Shown here: piece by piece, positions 52,378-61,618 of the stretch
Layout of the letters: each line of letters begins with the position of its first letter
Position numbering within the stretch: the first letter of the stretch is position 1
NCBI RefSeq assembly: GCF_902499335.1
Contig: NZ_CABVQK010000010.1
Span: 62,001-126,000, forward strand
DNA length: 64,000 nucleotides
Direction of reading: 5' to 3'
DNA from: Burkholderia lata
Lineage (GTDB): Bacteria; Pseudomonadota; Gammaproteobacteria; Burkholderiales; Burkholderiaceae
Notes under the pieces: generated by a model
The model's database searches: none
What the model saw: the letters and a program-made list of their open reading frames with translations, nothing else
What the model was told of the DNA's origin: nothing
Position numbers and translations under genes: made by a program

Positions 52378-52518
52378 TGTCCGTTTCCAGGCGCATGCTG
52401 CCGCGGCCCGCGCGGGCGCGTTTGATGAAATCGACAAGAACCTATTGATTTCATGGACTTCAGCACGATCTTCTGATCGGCCCTACAATAGCGGCTAAAG
52501 CTTTTTGGAGAGTTCGCA

Positions 52519-52890
52519 ATGAACGCTGTTACCGAATCCGCAGCAACGACGGCCGAAATGCCGGTTCCGTTCGTCTTCACCGACGCCGCAGCCGACAAGG
52601 TCAAGCAACTGATCGACGAAGAGGGCAATCCCGACCTGAAGCTGCGCGTGTTCGTGCAGGGCGGCGGCTGCTCCGGCTTCCAGTATGGCTTCACGTTCGA
52701 CGAGGAAGTCAACGAGGACGACACCGTGATGAACAAGAACGGCGTCCAGCTCCTGATCGACTCGATGAGCTACCAGTACCTGGTCGGCGCCGAGATCGAC
52801 TACAAGGACGACCTCAACGGCGCCCAGTTCGTGATCAAGAACCCGAACGCGAGCACCACCTGCGGGTGCGGCTCGTCGTTCTCGGTCTGA
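52519..52890 (+). CDS. erpA: Iron-sulfur cluster insertion protein ErpA
   Basis: A-type carrier that delivers iron-sulfur clusters to target enzymes. The 123-residue protein has the three ligand cysteines: one in VQGGGCSGFQYGF (near residue 51) and two in the C-terminal TTCGCGSSFSV. The N-terminal Ala-rich 15 residues and FVFTDAAADKVKQLI fit the betaproteobacterial ErpA rather than IscA. GGAGAG precedes the ATG. It is followed by a bidirectional terminator. Confidence 0.93.
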   Translation: MNAVTESAATTAEMPVPFVFTDAAADKVKQLIDEEGNPDLKLRVFVQGGGCSGFQYGFTFDEEVNEDDTVMNKNGVQLLIDSMSYQYLVGAEIDYKDDLNGAQFVIKNPNASTTCGCGSSFSV

Positions 52891-52924
52891 GCGCACGGCA
52901 GATCCGATCCGGTTCGCCGGAATG

Positions 52925-52952
52925 AAAAACGGGGCTTCATGCCCCGTTTTTT
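52925..52952. terminator. Bidirectional terminator between erpA and anmK
   Basis: AAAAACGGGGC-TTCAT-GCCCCGTTTTTT is a perfect stem with A and T runs on both sides, serving the two convergent genes. Confidence 0.92.
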
Positions 52953-53002
52953 ATGCCCGTATGCGATGGCAATGCCGCGCCCGCCTTGCGGCGGGCGTCG
53001 CG

Positions 53003-54151
53003 TCAACGCGGATACAGCGCGCCCAGCACGCGGTTGCCGGCCGCACCGGTGACCGTCGCGAGATTGCCGGGCTGGCGTGCGGTGAAGCGGTACGCGAGCC
53101 ATGCGAACGCGAGCGCCTCGACCTGCTGCGGCGGCACGCCGAGCGCTGAGGTCGTATCGACCGTGGCCGGCACGCCGGCGTCGCGCAGCGCGTGCCGGAG
53201 CGCATCGAGCAGCACCGGATTGCGTGCGCCGCCGCCGCATACGAATACAGCCTTGCAGCCCGCTGCATGTTGCGCGATCTCGCGTGCGACCGACACGGCG
53301 GTGAGCGCCGTGAGGGTCGCCTGCACGTCCTGCGGCGCGACCTGCGCGAACGCGGCGAGCTTCGCGTCGAGCCATGCGGGATTGAACAGGTCGCGCCCGG
53401 TGCTTTTCGGCGGCGGTGCGGCGAAATACGGCTCGTCGAGCAGCGCGTCGAGCAGCGGCGCATGGACGGTGCCGCGCGCGGCGAACTTGCCGCCGTCGTC
53501 GTACGGCTTGCCGAGATGGCGGGTCGCCCATTCGTCGAGCAGCGCATTCGCGGGGCCGCAGTCGAAGCCGCGCACGTCGCCGCCTTCGCCGGGCAGGATC
53601 GTGATGTTGCTGATCCCGCCGAGATTGCAGACGACGCGCGTTTCGCCCGGCGCGCCGAACACCGTGGCATGGAAGGCCGGCGCGAGCGGCGCGCCGTGGC
53701 CGCCTGCGGCCACATCGCGGCTGCGGAAATCGGCGATCACGTCGACCTGGGCCAGCTCGGCGAGCAGCGCCGGGTTGTTGATCTGCCGCGTATAGCCGCG
53801 CTCGGGGCGATGGCGCACGGTCTGGCCGTGCACGCCGATCGCGCGGATCTCGTCGCGCGACAGCCCGGCCGTGCGCTGCAATTCGTGGCAGCACACCGCA
53901 TAGCGCGCGACCAGCGCGTTCGCCGCGAGCGCTTCGCGGTCGATCTCGTCGTCGCCGGGCTGCTGCAGCGCGAACAGCGCGTCGCGCAGCGATTGCGCGA
54001 AGCCGACGAACGCTTCCGCCAGCACGACCGGCGCCTTGCCGGCCTCGAAACGCACGGCGACGCCATCGACGCCGTCCATGCTGGTTCCCGACATCAGCCC
54101 GAAGTAGATGCCGTCGGCCGGATGGGCGTTTTGCGGCTGTCGTTGCGGCAC
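53003..54151 (-). CDS. anmK: Anhydro-N-acetylmuramic acid kinase
   Basis: Phosphorylates and opens 1,6-anhydro-MurNAc during cell-wall recycling. The 382-residue protein starts with the family signature YFGLMSGTSMDGVDGV (about residues 16-31), and carries the metal/catalytic block GVHGQTVRHRP, NLGGISNITIL, and VCGGGARNPVLL near the C-terminus. It is divergent from tyrS (142 bases between starts), a common arrangement in this genus as far as known. Confidence 0.94.
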   Translation of the reverse strand: MPQRQPQNAHPADGIYFGLMSGTSMDGVDGVAVRFEAGKAPVVLAEAFVGFAQSLRDALFALQQPGDDEIDREALAANALVARYAVCCHELQRTAGLSRDEIRAIGVHGQTVRHRPERGYTRQINNPALLAELAQVDVIADFRSRDVAAGGHGAPLAPAFHATVFGAPGETRVVCNLGGISNITILPGEGGDVRGFDCGPANALLDEWATRHLGKPYDDGGKFAARGTVHAPLLDALLDEPYFAAPPPKSTGRDLFNPAWLDAKLAAFAQVAPQDVQATLTALTAVSVAREIAQHAAGCKAVFVCGGGARNPVLLDALRHALRDAGVPATVDTTSALGVPPQQVEALAFAWLAYRFTARQPGNLATVTGAAGNRVLGALYPR

Positions 54152-54293
54152 GTTGGGTCCTCCTGGATCGTGCGGCGCGGGCCGGTGCCGCGCGCCTTGC
54201 GCCCGATTATCCGCGCAACGTGGCGCGCCGTTAAGCGATGGGCGCGCAAGTTATGGGAAAATCCCTGTTTTTGCGACATTCTTCCTGGCACCG

Positions 54294-55535
54294 ATGAGCA
54301 CCGAACCCAGTTCCAAGCCCGTTTTCCCGATCACCGACGAAGTCCGGCATGCGCTCGCCGTCACGAAGCGCGGCGTCGACGAGCTGCTGGTCGAGGAAGA
54401 GTTCGCGCAGAAGCTCGCGCGCAGCGCGGCCACCGGCACGCCGCTTCGTATCAAGCTCGGCCTCGACCCGACCGCACCGGACATCCACATCGGCCATACG
54501 GTCGTGCTGAACAAGATGCGCCAGCTGCAGGACCTCGGCCATACGGTCATCTTCCTGATCGGTGATTTCACGTCGCTGATCGGCGATCCGTCGGGCCGCA
54601 ACGCGACGCGCCCGCCGCTCACGCGCGAGCAGATCGAATCGAACGCGAAGACCTACTTCGAGCAGGCCGCGCTCGTGCTCGACCGCGACAAGACCGAGAT
54701 CCGCTACAACAGCGAATGGTCGATGCCGCTCGGCGCGGACGGGATGATCAAGCTCGCGTCGCGCTACACGGTCGCGCGGATCCTCGAACGCGAGGACTTC
54801 ACGAAGCGCTTCCAGGGCGGCGTGCCGATCTCGATCCATGAATTCCTGTACCCGCTGATGCAGGGCTACGATTCGGTCGCGCTGAACGCCGACCTCGAGC
54901 TCGGCGGCACCGACCAGAAGTTCAACCTGCTGGTCGGCCGCGAGCTGCAGAAGCAGTACGGCCAGGAACAGCAGTGCATTCTCACGATGCCGCTGCTCGA
55001 AGGCCTCGACGGCGTCGAAAAGATGTCGAAGTCGAAGGGCAACTACGTCGGTATCAGCGAGCAGCCGAACGACATGTTCGGCAAGCTGATGAGCATCTCG
55101 GATACGCTGATGTGGCGTTACTTCGAACTGCTGTCGTTCCGCCCGATGGACGAGATCGGCGGCTTCAAGCGCGAGATCGAAGGCGGCCGCAACCCGCGCG
55201 ACTTCAAGGTGCTGCTCGCGCAGGAAATCGTCGCGCGCTTCCATTCGCAGGCCGACGCCGAGCGTGCGCTCGAGGACTTCAACCACCGCGCGAAGGGCGG
55301 CGTGCCGGACGACATTCCGTCGGTCACGCTCGCGGGCGCGCCGCTCGCGATCGGCCAACTGCTCAAGCAGGCAGGGCTCGTGCCGTCGACGAGCGAGGCA
55401 CTGCGCAACATCGAGCAGGCCGGCGTGAAGATCGATGGCGCGATCGTGTCGGACAAGGGCCTGAAGGTCGAGGCCGGCGAGTTCGTCGTGCAGGTCGGCA
55501 AGCGCCGCTTCGCGCGCGTCACGCTGACTGCATGA
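54294..55535 (+). CDS. tyrS: Tyrosyl-tRNA synthetase
   Basis: Class I synthetase that charges tRNA-Tyr. The 413-residue protein has the HIGH motif in PDIHIGHTVVLNKM (near residue 67), the tyrosine site LELGGTDQKFNLL, the KMSKS loop EKMSKSKGNYVGI (near 246), and a C-terminal S4-like RNA-binding domain. Length and motifs fit the TyrZ-like branch rather than E. coli TyrS. Its stop overlaps the start of dtd in ATGA, so two tRNA-quality genes are coupled. Confidence 0.97.
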   Translation: MSTEPSSKPVFPITDEVRHALAVTKRGVDELLVEEEFAQKLARSAATGTPLRIKLGLDPTAPDIHIGHTVVLNKMRQLQDLGHTVIFLIGDFTSLIGDPSGRNATRPPLTREQIESNAKTYFEQAALVLDRDKTEIRYNSEWSMPLGADGMIKLASRYTVARILEREDFTKRFQGGVPISIHEFLYPLMQGYDSVALNADLELGGTDQKFNLLVGRELQKQYGQEQQCILTMPLLEGLDGVEKMSKSKGNYVGISEQPNDMFGKLMSISDTLMWRYFELLSFRPMDEIGGFKREIEGGRNPRDFKVLLAQEIVARFHSQADAERALEDFNHRAKGGVPDDIPSVTLAGAPLAIGQLLKQAGLVPSTSEALRNIEQAGVKIDGAIVSDKGLKVEAGEFVVQVGKRRFARVTLTA

Positions 55536-55990
55536 TCGCGCTGATCCAGCGCGTGAAGCGCGCCGACGTGCGCGTCGGCGACCGCACGACGGGCGAGATC
55601 GGAGTGGGCCTGCTCGCGCTCGTCTGCGCGGAGCGCGGCGACACCGACGCAGCAGCCGACAAGCTGCTCGCGAAGATGCTCGGCTACCGCGTGTTCAGCG
55701 ACGCCGCCGGCAAGATGAACCTGCCGGTGTCGAATATCGACGGTGAGGGCCGCGCAGGCGGCCTGCTGCTCGTGTCGCAGTTCACGCTGGCGGCCGATAC
55801 CAACAGCGGGCTGCGTCCGAGCTTCACGCCGGCCGCGCCGCCCGACGAAGGCGCGCGGCTGTTCGACTATTTCGTCGCGGCCGCGCGTGCACGCCATCCG
55901 GTCGTCGAGACGGGCGAGTTCGGCGCCGACATGCAGGTGTCGCTCGTCAACGACGGCCCCGTGACATTCTGGCTGCAAGTGCGGCCCTGA
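55532..55990 (+). CDS. dtd: D-aminoacyl-tRNA deacylase
   Basis: Removes D-amino acids (and glycine mischarged on tRNA-Ala) from tRNA. The 152-residue protein has all blocks of the DTD fold: MIALIQRVKRADVRVG at the N-terminus, the catalytic LLLVSQFTLAADT (near residue 80), and the cross-subunit GlyPro motif in NDGPVTFWL. It overlaps tyrS by four bases. A histidine phosphatase gene follows after 23 bases. Confidence 0.96.
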   Translation: MIALIQRVKRADVRVGDRTTGEIGVGLLALVCAERGDTDAAADKLLAKMLGYRVFSDAAGKMNLPVSNIDGEGRAGGLLLVSQFTLAADTNSGLRPSFTPAAPPDEGARLFDYFVAAARARHPVVETGEFGADMQVSLVNDGPVTFWLQVRP

Positions 55991-56013
55991 TTCTTCCCCG
56001 GAGACGCACCGCG

Positions 56014-56679
56014 ATGGCCACCACGCAGATTCTTTTCATCCGCCACGGCGAGACGGCCTGGAATCGCATCAAGCGCATCCAGGGTCATATCGACATCCCG
56101 CTGGCCGACACGGGGCTCGCGCAGGCGCAAAAGCTGGCCGCGCGGCTCGCACGCGACGCGCGTGACGGCGCGCGGCTCGACGCGATCTATTCGAGCGACC
56201 TGATGCGCGCGCAGCAGACCGCGCAGCCGTTCGCCGACGCGCTCGGGCTGTCGCTGCGGCTGCGCGAAGGGCTGCGCGAACGCTCTTACGGCCAGTTTCA
56301 GGGGCACGACAGCGCCGAGATCGAGACGCTGTTCCCCGACGCCTACGCGGCCTGGCAGACGCGTGACCCCGGTTTTGCGCCGGAGGGCGGCGAGTCGCAG
56401 CGCGAGTTCTACCACCGCGTGCTGCATGCGCTCGAACCGATCGTCGCCGAGCATCCGGGCGGCCGGATCGCATGCGTCGCGCACGGCGGTGTGCTCGACA
56501 GCGTTTACCGGTTCGCGAACGGCATCGAGCTGTCGGCGCCGCGCAATTATCAGCTGCTCAACACGAGCATCAACGTCGTCGATTATGTCGATGGCCGTGC
56601 GCAGGTCGTGCAGTGGGCCGACGTGTCGCACCTGGACGCCGCGAGCGACGACGACGACGGGTACCGCAAGGTGCTCTGA
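56014..56679 (+). CDS. Histidine phosphatase family protein (phosphoglycerate mutase-like)
   Basis: A 221-residue member of the histidine phosphatase superfamily. The phospho-histidine motif is LFIRHGETAWN (about residues 7-17), the second catalytic His is in CVAHGGVLDSV (near residue 155), and Glu/Arg supports in RERSYGQFQG are present. It resembles GpmB/CobC-type enzymes more than glycolytic mutase, so it is probably a phosphatase with broad specificity. Position after tyrS-dtd suggests co-transcription. The C-terminal end is acidic. Confidence 0.88.
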   Translation: MATTQILFIRHGETAWNRIKRIQGHIDIPLADTGLAQAQKLAARLARDARDGARLDAIYSSDLMRAQQTAQPFADALGLSLRLREGLRERSYGQFQGHDSAEIETLFPDAYAAWQTRDPGFAPEGGESQREFYHRVLHALEPIVAEHPGGRIACVAHGGVLDSVYRFANGIELSAPRNYQLLNTSINVVDYVDGRAQVVQWADVSHLDAASDDDDGYRKVL

Positions 56680-56739
56680 GCCGGCAGGCCCCGTCCGGCA
56701 TGGCCGGCCGGGGTGCCGTTCCCGCATGGTGCTGGCTGC

Positions 56740-57876
56740 TTACTGCGGCAGCGCGTGGCGCGTCTTGTAGTCGAGCGCGTACGCGATCTTGCCGGGCTTG
56801 TCCGCCGAAATCGGCTGGCGCAGCTTGTCGAATTCCCCCTTGTTGTATTTCTTCCCGCCGTTGATCGCGTCCGCGCGCCCGAGGTCGGCGCCCGTCTTGC
56901 CGTCGATCACGGGGTCCGTGGCCGCGACCATGCGCGTCGACGCATTCCAGGCCGCGTTCAGGTAGCCCGTGTCGGCCTTCGCCGGATCCGGGTCGGTTGT
57001 GCCGGCGCGCGTCAGGTCATAGCCGGCGAGTGAGAACGTGCCCGGTTGCGCGCGCAGCCAGTCGGCCCAATAGAACTCGAGGTAGTCGGTGGCTTGCGCA
57101 GGCTTGCTGTAGCCGATGTCGCGCGTGAAATAGACGAGCGAGCGGTAGCGGTCGTTCGTCATCCCGAGTTTCAGGCCAAGCCCGGTCGGCAGTTGAGCGG
57201 TCGTGATCGCCTTGCCTTCGCCGTTCTTGAGGCGCAGGTAGCCGCGGCTCCGCATCTGTTGCCAGAACGCGTCGCCCGAGTAGTCGCTGAGGTTGTCCTT
57301 GACGACGACGTGCACGTGCAGCGCCGGGCCGCCGTCGGGCGTCTCGTAGTAGGTCGACAGGCCGTGGTGGCCGTCGGTGAGGAAAAGCGCATCGCCGTTC
57401 GGGCCGATCACGACCGGGTTCAGCACCGAGCGGTCGCGGGCGTTCGCGTCGGTCGTCGTGCATGTGTAGCTCGCGGGCTCGCGCAGCACCGACCTGGCCG
57501 TGTAGCCGGCCGAAGCGACGCCGCCGAGGCCTTCGTCCGCGCAGAAGTCGTCGAATTTCTTGTCGGGCTGCAGTTCGTAGCGGCCAAGCTTGTAGTAGAT
57601 CTGGTCGTAGCCGATCGCGCCCTGCGTCGGATGGAGGTCGCCGAGCGTCACGTCGATCAGGTCGCCCGCACGGGCGGCCTTCCATTTGCCCGGTTGCGGC
57701 GTGACGGTGGCGGGCGGCGTGGGCGCAGGCGTGGTCGGGGTGCTGCCGGGCGGCGTTTGCGCGTCCGAACGCGCGACGGCGGTGACATCGTCGCCGCCGC
57801 ACGCGGTGAGGGCGAAGACGGCGGACAGGCTGGCGGCAAGGGCGAAACGGATCGGCAGGCGTGGCATCGCGGGCAT
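56740..57876 (-). CDS. Exported lipoprotein with ParB/sulfiredoxin-like domain
   Basis: A protein of about 378 residues with a lipoprotein signal: charged start, hydrophobic core, lipobox LTAC (near residue 27) and GG after it. A Pro/Thr-rich linker (TPTTPAPTPPATVTPQPG) follows. The mature domain has TLGDLHPTQGAIGYDQIYYK and a DGHHGLSTYYE motif that resemble the ParB-like nuclease/sulfiredoxin fold (ParBc_2 type). Such a domain in an exported lipoprotein is unusual, since ParB-type proteins are normally cytosolic. Start uncertain: 57876 or 57867, no strong ribosome site. Function unknown. Confidence 0.75.
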   Translation of the reverse strand: MPAMPRLPIRFALAASLSAVFALTACGGDDVTAVARSDAQTPPGSTPTTPAPTPPATVTPQPGKWKAARAGDLIDVTLGDLHPTQGAIGYDQIYYKLGRYELQPDKKFDDFCADEGLGGVASAGYTARSVLREPASYTCTTTDANARDRSVLNPVVIGPNGDALFLTDGHHGLSTYYETPDGGPALHVHVVVKDNLSDYSGDAFWQQMRSRGYLRLKNGEGKAITTAQLPTGLGLKLGMTNDRYRSLVYFTRDIGYSKPAQATDYLEFYWADWLRAQPGTFSLAGYDLTRAGTTDPDPAKADTGYLNAAWNASTRMVAATDPVIDGKTGADLGRADAINGGKKYNKGEFDKLRQPISADKPGKIAYALDYKTRHALPQ

Positions 57877-58018
57877 CGGGTGTCGGTCGGGTTGGCGGGA
57901 CACCGCGCGGGTCACGGCAGGCGGGACGTGGGGCACGTGCGACCGTGCGCGGGTGCAAGCCCGTCAGCTTGTCACAGGTATTTGACAGTAAATTGAAATG
58001 ATCGGAGGAAGCAGATCG

Positions 58019-58972
58019 TCAGGCAGACGGGGTGCCGTCGGGCGGTGTCGCGGCGGCGCGGCGGCGTGCACGCTTTGATGCGCCGTTCACGAGCGCCCAG
58101 CGCAGCACCGGGGCGACGACCCGTATGCCCGGCCGGACCACCGCGCGCCGCAGCGGCGCGAATGCCGACACGCCGAGCATGCGCTGCGCCCACGGCGGCA
58201 GCAGGTCGATCCCGGCGTGCATCACCAGCGACGCAGCCGGCCGCAACGCGGGCTTCGCAACCGGCACGTTCAGCAGGATGGACATCACGTCGAAGGTGCG
58301 CGGCCCGGCCTCGAGCTCGGGCTGCATGCGCGCGAGATACGCGGCCACCTCGGCGCGCGAACGGGGAACCTCGTGTGCGCCGAGCAGTTCGGCGACCAAT
58401 GCCGTTTCGGCGAAGTAGCGGTCCTGCCACTCGCCCGGCAGCGCCGGATTCACGTAGCGCAGATGCGCGGCGAGGAAACTCGACACTTCCGCGACATGCA
58501 CCCAGGTCAGCAATGCCGGATCGTCGGCGCGGTACGGCCGTCCGTCCGGTGCTGTGCCCGATATGTGCGCGTGGATCGATTTCACGCGCTCGATGAGTGC
58601 GAGTGCGTCCGCGCGACTGCCGAACGTCGTACCGGTGATGAACGTGGCGGTGCGCCGCAAGCGGCCCAGGATGTCGGTGCGAAACGACGAGTGATCCCAG
58701 ACGCCCGCGAGTGCGAGCGGATGGAGCGCCTGCAGCAGCAGCGCGGCGATGCCGCCCGTCATCATCGACGTGAAGTCGGCATGCACGCGCCAGCAGACGG
58801 CGTCGGGGCCGAACAGCCCCGGGTCTCCCGGCGGCGAAGAGAGGTCGAGCGACGGGCCACCGCCGCCGGCCGTCAGGTGCGTGACGCCGGCCACGAGCCG
58901 CTTGCGGATCGGCTCGGCCCAGCGCGGGCCCGGTGCGGGTGCGGCGGGGTGGCGGCTGGGCGGCGTTGTCAT
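58019..58972 (-). CDS. Oxygenase MpaB family protein (DUF2236)
   Basis: A 317-residue protein of the MpaB/latex-clearing protein superfamily (DUF2236). The conserved core contains VHADFTSMMTGGIAALLLQ and LHPLALAGVWDHSSF with the proximal haem-type His, TFGSRADALALIERVKSIH, and WVHVAEVSSFL. Family members are haem-containing oxygenases or oxidases with largely unknown substrates. It starts 24 bases downstream of ruvB on the same strand, so may share its transcript, though function seems unrelated. Confidence 0.85.
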   Translation of the reverse strand: MTTPPSRHPAAPAPGPRWAEPIRKRLVAGVTHLTAGGGGPSLDLSSPPGDPGLFGPDAVCWRVHADFTSMMTGGIAALLLQALHPLALAGVWDHSSFRTDILGRLRRTATFITGTTFGSRADALALIERVKSIHAHISGTAPDGRPYRADDPALLTWVHVAEVSSFLAAHLRYVNPALPGEWQDRYFAETALVAELLGAHEVPRSRAEVAAYLARMQPELEAGPRTFDVMSILLNVPVAKPALRPAASLVMHAGIDLLPPWAQRMLGVSAFAPLRRAVVRPGIRVVAPVLRWALVNGASKRARRRAAATPPDGTPSA

Positions 58973-58996
58973 GGCGGGTGCGGCTCGGGCGACGGG

Positions 58997-60067
58997 TTAC
59001 TTCCCGTCGGGGGTATCCCACTCCCCGCGTCCGGTGCGGCCGGCGTCGGGCACGGAAAGCCCGAAGTGGCGATACGTGAGCAGCGTCGCGACGCGCCCGC
59101 GCGGCGTGCGCTGCAGGAAGCCCTGCTGGATCAGGTACGGCTCGAGTACGTCCTCGATCGTGTCGCGTTCTTCGCCGATCGCCGCCGCGAGGTTGTCGAT
59201 GCCGACCGGGCCGCCGTCGAACTTGTACAGGATCGCCTCGAGCAGCTTGCGGTCCATCAGGTCGAAGCCGACCGGATCGACGTCGAGCATCGCGAGTGCG
59301 GCATCGGCGACGGCCGCGGTGATCTGGCCGTCGGCTTTCACTTCCGCGAAGTCGCGCACGCGGCGCAGCAGCCGGTTTGCAATCCGCGGCGTGCCGCGCG
59401 AACGCTTCGCGATTTCCAGCGCGCCGTTCGGATCGATCTGCGCGTTCAGCAGCGACGCCGAGCGCCGCACGATGCGCGACAGTTGATCGGCATCGTAGAA
59501 CTCGAGGCGCGCGACGATCCCGAAGCGATCGCGCAGCGGGTTGGTCAGCATCCCGGCGCGGGTGGTGGCGCCAACCAGCGTGAACGGCTGCAGGTCGAGC
59601 TTCACGCTGCGCGCGGCCGGGCCTTCGCCGATCATGATGTCGATCTGGTAATCCTCGAGTGCCGGATACAGGATTTCCTCGACGACCGGCGACAGCCGGT
59701 GGATCTCGTCGATGAACAGCACGTCGTTCGCTTCGAGGTTCGTCAGCAGCGCGGCGAGATCGCCCGCGCGCTCGAGCACGGGGCCCGACGTCTGGCGAAG
59801 GTTCACGCCCATCTCCCGCGCGATGATGTGCGCGAGCGTTGTCTTGCCGAGGCCCGGCGGCCCGAACAGCAGCACGTGGTCGAGCGGCTCGGAGCGGCGC
59901 TTGGCCGCTTCGATGAAGATCTCGAGCTGGCCGCGCACCTTTTCCTGGCCGACGTAGTCGTCGAGCTGGCGCGGCCGCAGCGCACGTTCGAACACCTCCT
60001 CGTGCGACGAGGCGGGCGTGGCGGCGATGATCCGCTGCTCGGTGGCGAGTTTGTCGGTTTCAATCAT
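58997..60067 (-). CDS. ruvB: Holliday junction helicase RuvB
   Basis: Hexameric AAA+ motor that drives branch migration with RuvA. The 356-residue protein has Walker A GPPGLGKTTLAH (near residue 69), Walker B LFIDEIHRL (near 118), sensor GATTRAGMLTNPLRDRFG with the arginine finger, and a C-terminal winged helix (DLMDRKLLEAIL, then FLQRTPRGR). Full length. 119 bases downstream of ruvA on the same strand. Confidence 0.98.
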   Translation of the reverse strand: MIETDKLATEQRIIAATPASSHEEVFERALRPRQLDDYVGQEKVRGQLEIFIEAAKRRSEPLDHVLLFGPPGLGKTTLAHIIAREMGVNLRQTSGPVLERAGDLAALLTNLEANDVLFIDEIHRLSPVVEEILYPALEDYQIDIMIGEGPAARSVKLDLQPFTLVGATTRAGMLTNPLRDRFGIVARLEFYDADQLSRIVRRSASLLNAQIDPNGALEIAKRSRGTPRIANRLLRRVRDFAEVKADGQITAAVADAALAMLDVDPVGFDLMDRKLLEAILYKFDGGPVGIDNLAAAIGEERDTIEDVLEPYLIQQGFLQRTPRGRVATLLTYRHFGLSVPDAGRTGRGEWDTPDGK

Positions 60068-60186
60068 GCGGCCATTGTACCGCGCGCCGCTGTCCCGCCC
60101 ACCTGGCCGAACGGCCGACTGGCGAGCGCCGCGCGGCTGCGCGACACTGGCTTCAACGCACCGGTCGGCGGCGCGTCATGCGGGCG

Positions 60187-60768
60187 TTACACCTTCGACA
60201 GCGCCTTCAATGCGAGCTTGATGCCTTCGGATACGCCGGTGCCGGCCGGCACGTTCTTGATCGCGGCGAGGCCTTCCTTTTCGGAATAGCCGAGCGCGAG
60301 CAGCGCGTTGAGGATGTCGGTCGCGTGGTCGGACGGCGACGCGGCGCCGGCGAGCGCGCCGAGATCGGCGCCGAGCTTGCCCTTCAGTTCGAGCAGCAGG
60401 CGCTCGGCCGTCTTCTTGCCGATGCCGGGCAGGCGCGTGAGGCGCGCGGAGTCCTGCATCGTCACGGCCTGCGCGAGTTCCTGCACGCTCATGCCGGACA
60501 GCACGGCGAGCGCCATGCGCGCGCCGATGCCGGTGATCTTCAGCAACTCGCGGAAGGTCGTGCGCTCCTGCGGCGTCAGGAAGCCGTACAGCAGGTTCGC
60601 GTCCTCGCGGACGATCTGCTGCGTGAGCAGCACGACGCGCTCGCCCGTTTGCGGCAGGTTGTAGAAGGTACTCATCGGCACGTCGATTTCGTAGCCGACG
60701 CCGTTGCAGTCGACGAGCAGATGAGGCGGGTTCTTTTCGAGCAGGATGCCGGCGATGCGACCGATCAT
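60187..60768 (-). CDS. ruvA: Holliday junction DNA-binding protein RuvA
   Basis: Tetrameric four-way-junction binder that loads RuvB. The 193-residue protein has an N-terminal OB domain (MIGRIAGILLEKNPPHLLV), two helix-hairpin-helix motifs (ITGIGARMALAVLSGM and LTRLPGIGKKTAERLLLEL) and a C-terminal RuvB-contact domain (DILNALLALGYSEKEGL). Sits between ruvC and ruvB as in most Proteobacteria, although the gaps here (156 and 119 bases) are larger than in tight operons. Confidence 0.98.
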   Translation of the reverse strand: MIGRIAGILLEKNPPHLLVDCNGVGYEIDVPMSTFYNLPQTGERVVLLTQQIVREDANLLYGFLTPQERTTFRELLKITGIGARMALAVLSGMSVQELAQAVTMQDSARLTRLPGIGKKTAERLLLELKGKLGADLGALAGAASPSDHATDILNALLALGYSEKEGLAAIKNVPAGTGVSEGIKLALKALSKV

Positions 60769-60924
60769 GGATGGCGTGATGCGAGGAAGAAAGCGCGAGT
60801 GTAGCGCACGTGGGGCGCAATGCCGACGGGATCGGCTATCCGGCCGGGGTGATGCACGTCGCGTATGCGTCGCGCGCGGGCACGGCGGCCGCTCCGGCGT
60901 GCCGCGCGAGGGCGCGCGCCGGTA

Positions 60925-61467
60925 TCAGCCGACCAGCCGCCCGCGCCGCACGCGCAGCCCTTTCTTCGCGAGCGCCGGCGCGAGGCCGCCGAGCGTGCTG
61001 AGCGTGTTGCCGCTGTGGGCATGGCAGATCGCCATGCCGAGCGCGTCGGCCGCATCGGAGCCCGGCTGTCCGGAGAGGTTGAGCAGCCGCGTGACCATTT
61101 CCTGCATCTGTGTCTTGGTCGCGCGGCCATAGCCGACCACCGCCTGCTTGAGCTGCAGCGCCGTGTATTCGGCGACGGGCAGGCCGCCCGCGACGAGGCC
61201 GCAGATCGCGGCGCCGCGCGCCTGGCCGAGCAGCAGCGTCGACTGCGGGTTCACGTTGACGAACACCTTTTCGATCGCGGCCTGGTCGGGGGCGTGCTCG
61301 CGCACGATGGTCGAGACGCCCTGGAAGATCGTGCCGAGCCGGGTGGCCAGGTCGGCGGTCGGCGTGCGGATCACGCCGCTCGCGACATACGCGAGCCGGT
61401 GGCCGCTGACGTCGATGATGCCGAAGCCGGTGACGCGCAGGCCGGGGTCGATGCCGAGAATTCGCAT
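60925..61467 (-). CDS. ruvC: Holliday junction resolvase RuvC
   Basis: Endonuclease that cuts Holliday junctions symmetrically. The 180-residue protein carries the catalytic acids: Asp7 in ILGIDPGLRVTG, Glu in AIEKVFVNVNPQ, and the C-terminal pair in GSDAADALGMAICHAH. Starts the ruvC-ruvA-ruvB series on the minus strand, downstream of purH. Confidence 0.97.
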   Translation of the reverse strand: MRILGIDPGLRVTGFGIIDVSGHRLAYVASGVIRTPTADLATRLGTIFQGVSTIVREHAPDQAAIEKVFVNVNPQSTLLLGQARGAAICGLVAGGLPVAEYTALQLKQAVVGYGRATKTQMQEMVTRLLNLSGQPGSDAADALGMAICHAHSGNTLSTLGGLAPALAKKGLRVRRGRLVG

Positions 61468-61554
61468 GGGTAAGGAGAGAAGCCTGATGCAGCGATACTA
61501 CAACGAATGGTGCGGTGCGCTGGCCGCACGGTCGCGTACGAGGGCGCCGCGCAA

Positions 61555-61587
61555 TAAAAAACCCGGCGGGTGCGATGCCGCCGGGTT
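61555..61587 (-). terminator. Terminator of purH
   Basis: On the minus strand ACCCGGCGG and CCGCCGGGT form a 9-bp stem around an 8-base loop, followed by TTTTTATT. It lies 32 bases after the purH stop and before ruvC, so ruvC probably has its own promoter. Confidence 0.8.
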
Positions 61588-61618
61588 GTCGTGCAGCGGC
61601 CTCGCGGGCCGCGTGCGA

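Noticed and set aside
54251..54272. Small hairpin GGGA/TCCC followed by T-run before tyrS
   Set aside because: A four-base-pair stem is too short for a terminator or attenuator; more likely chance.
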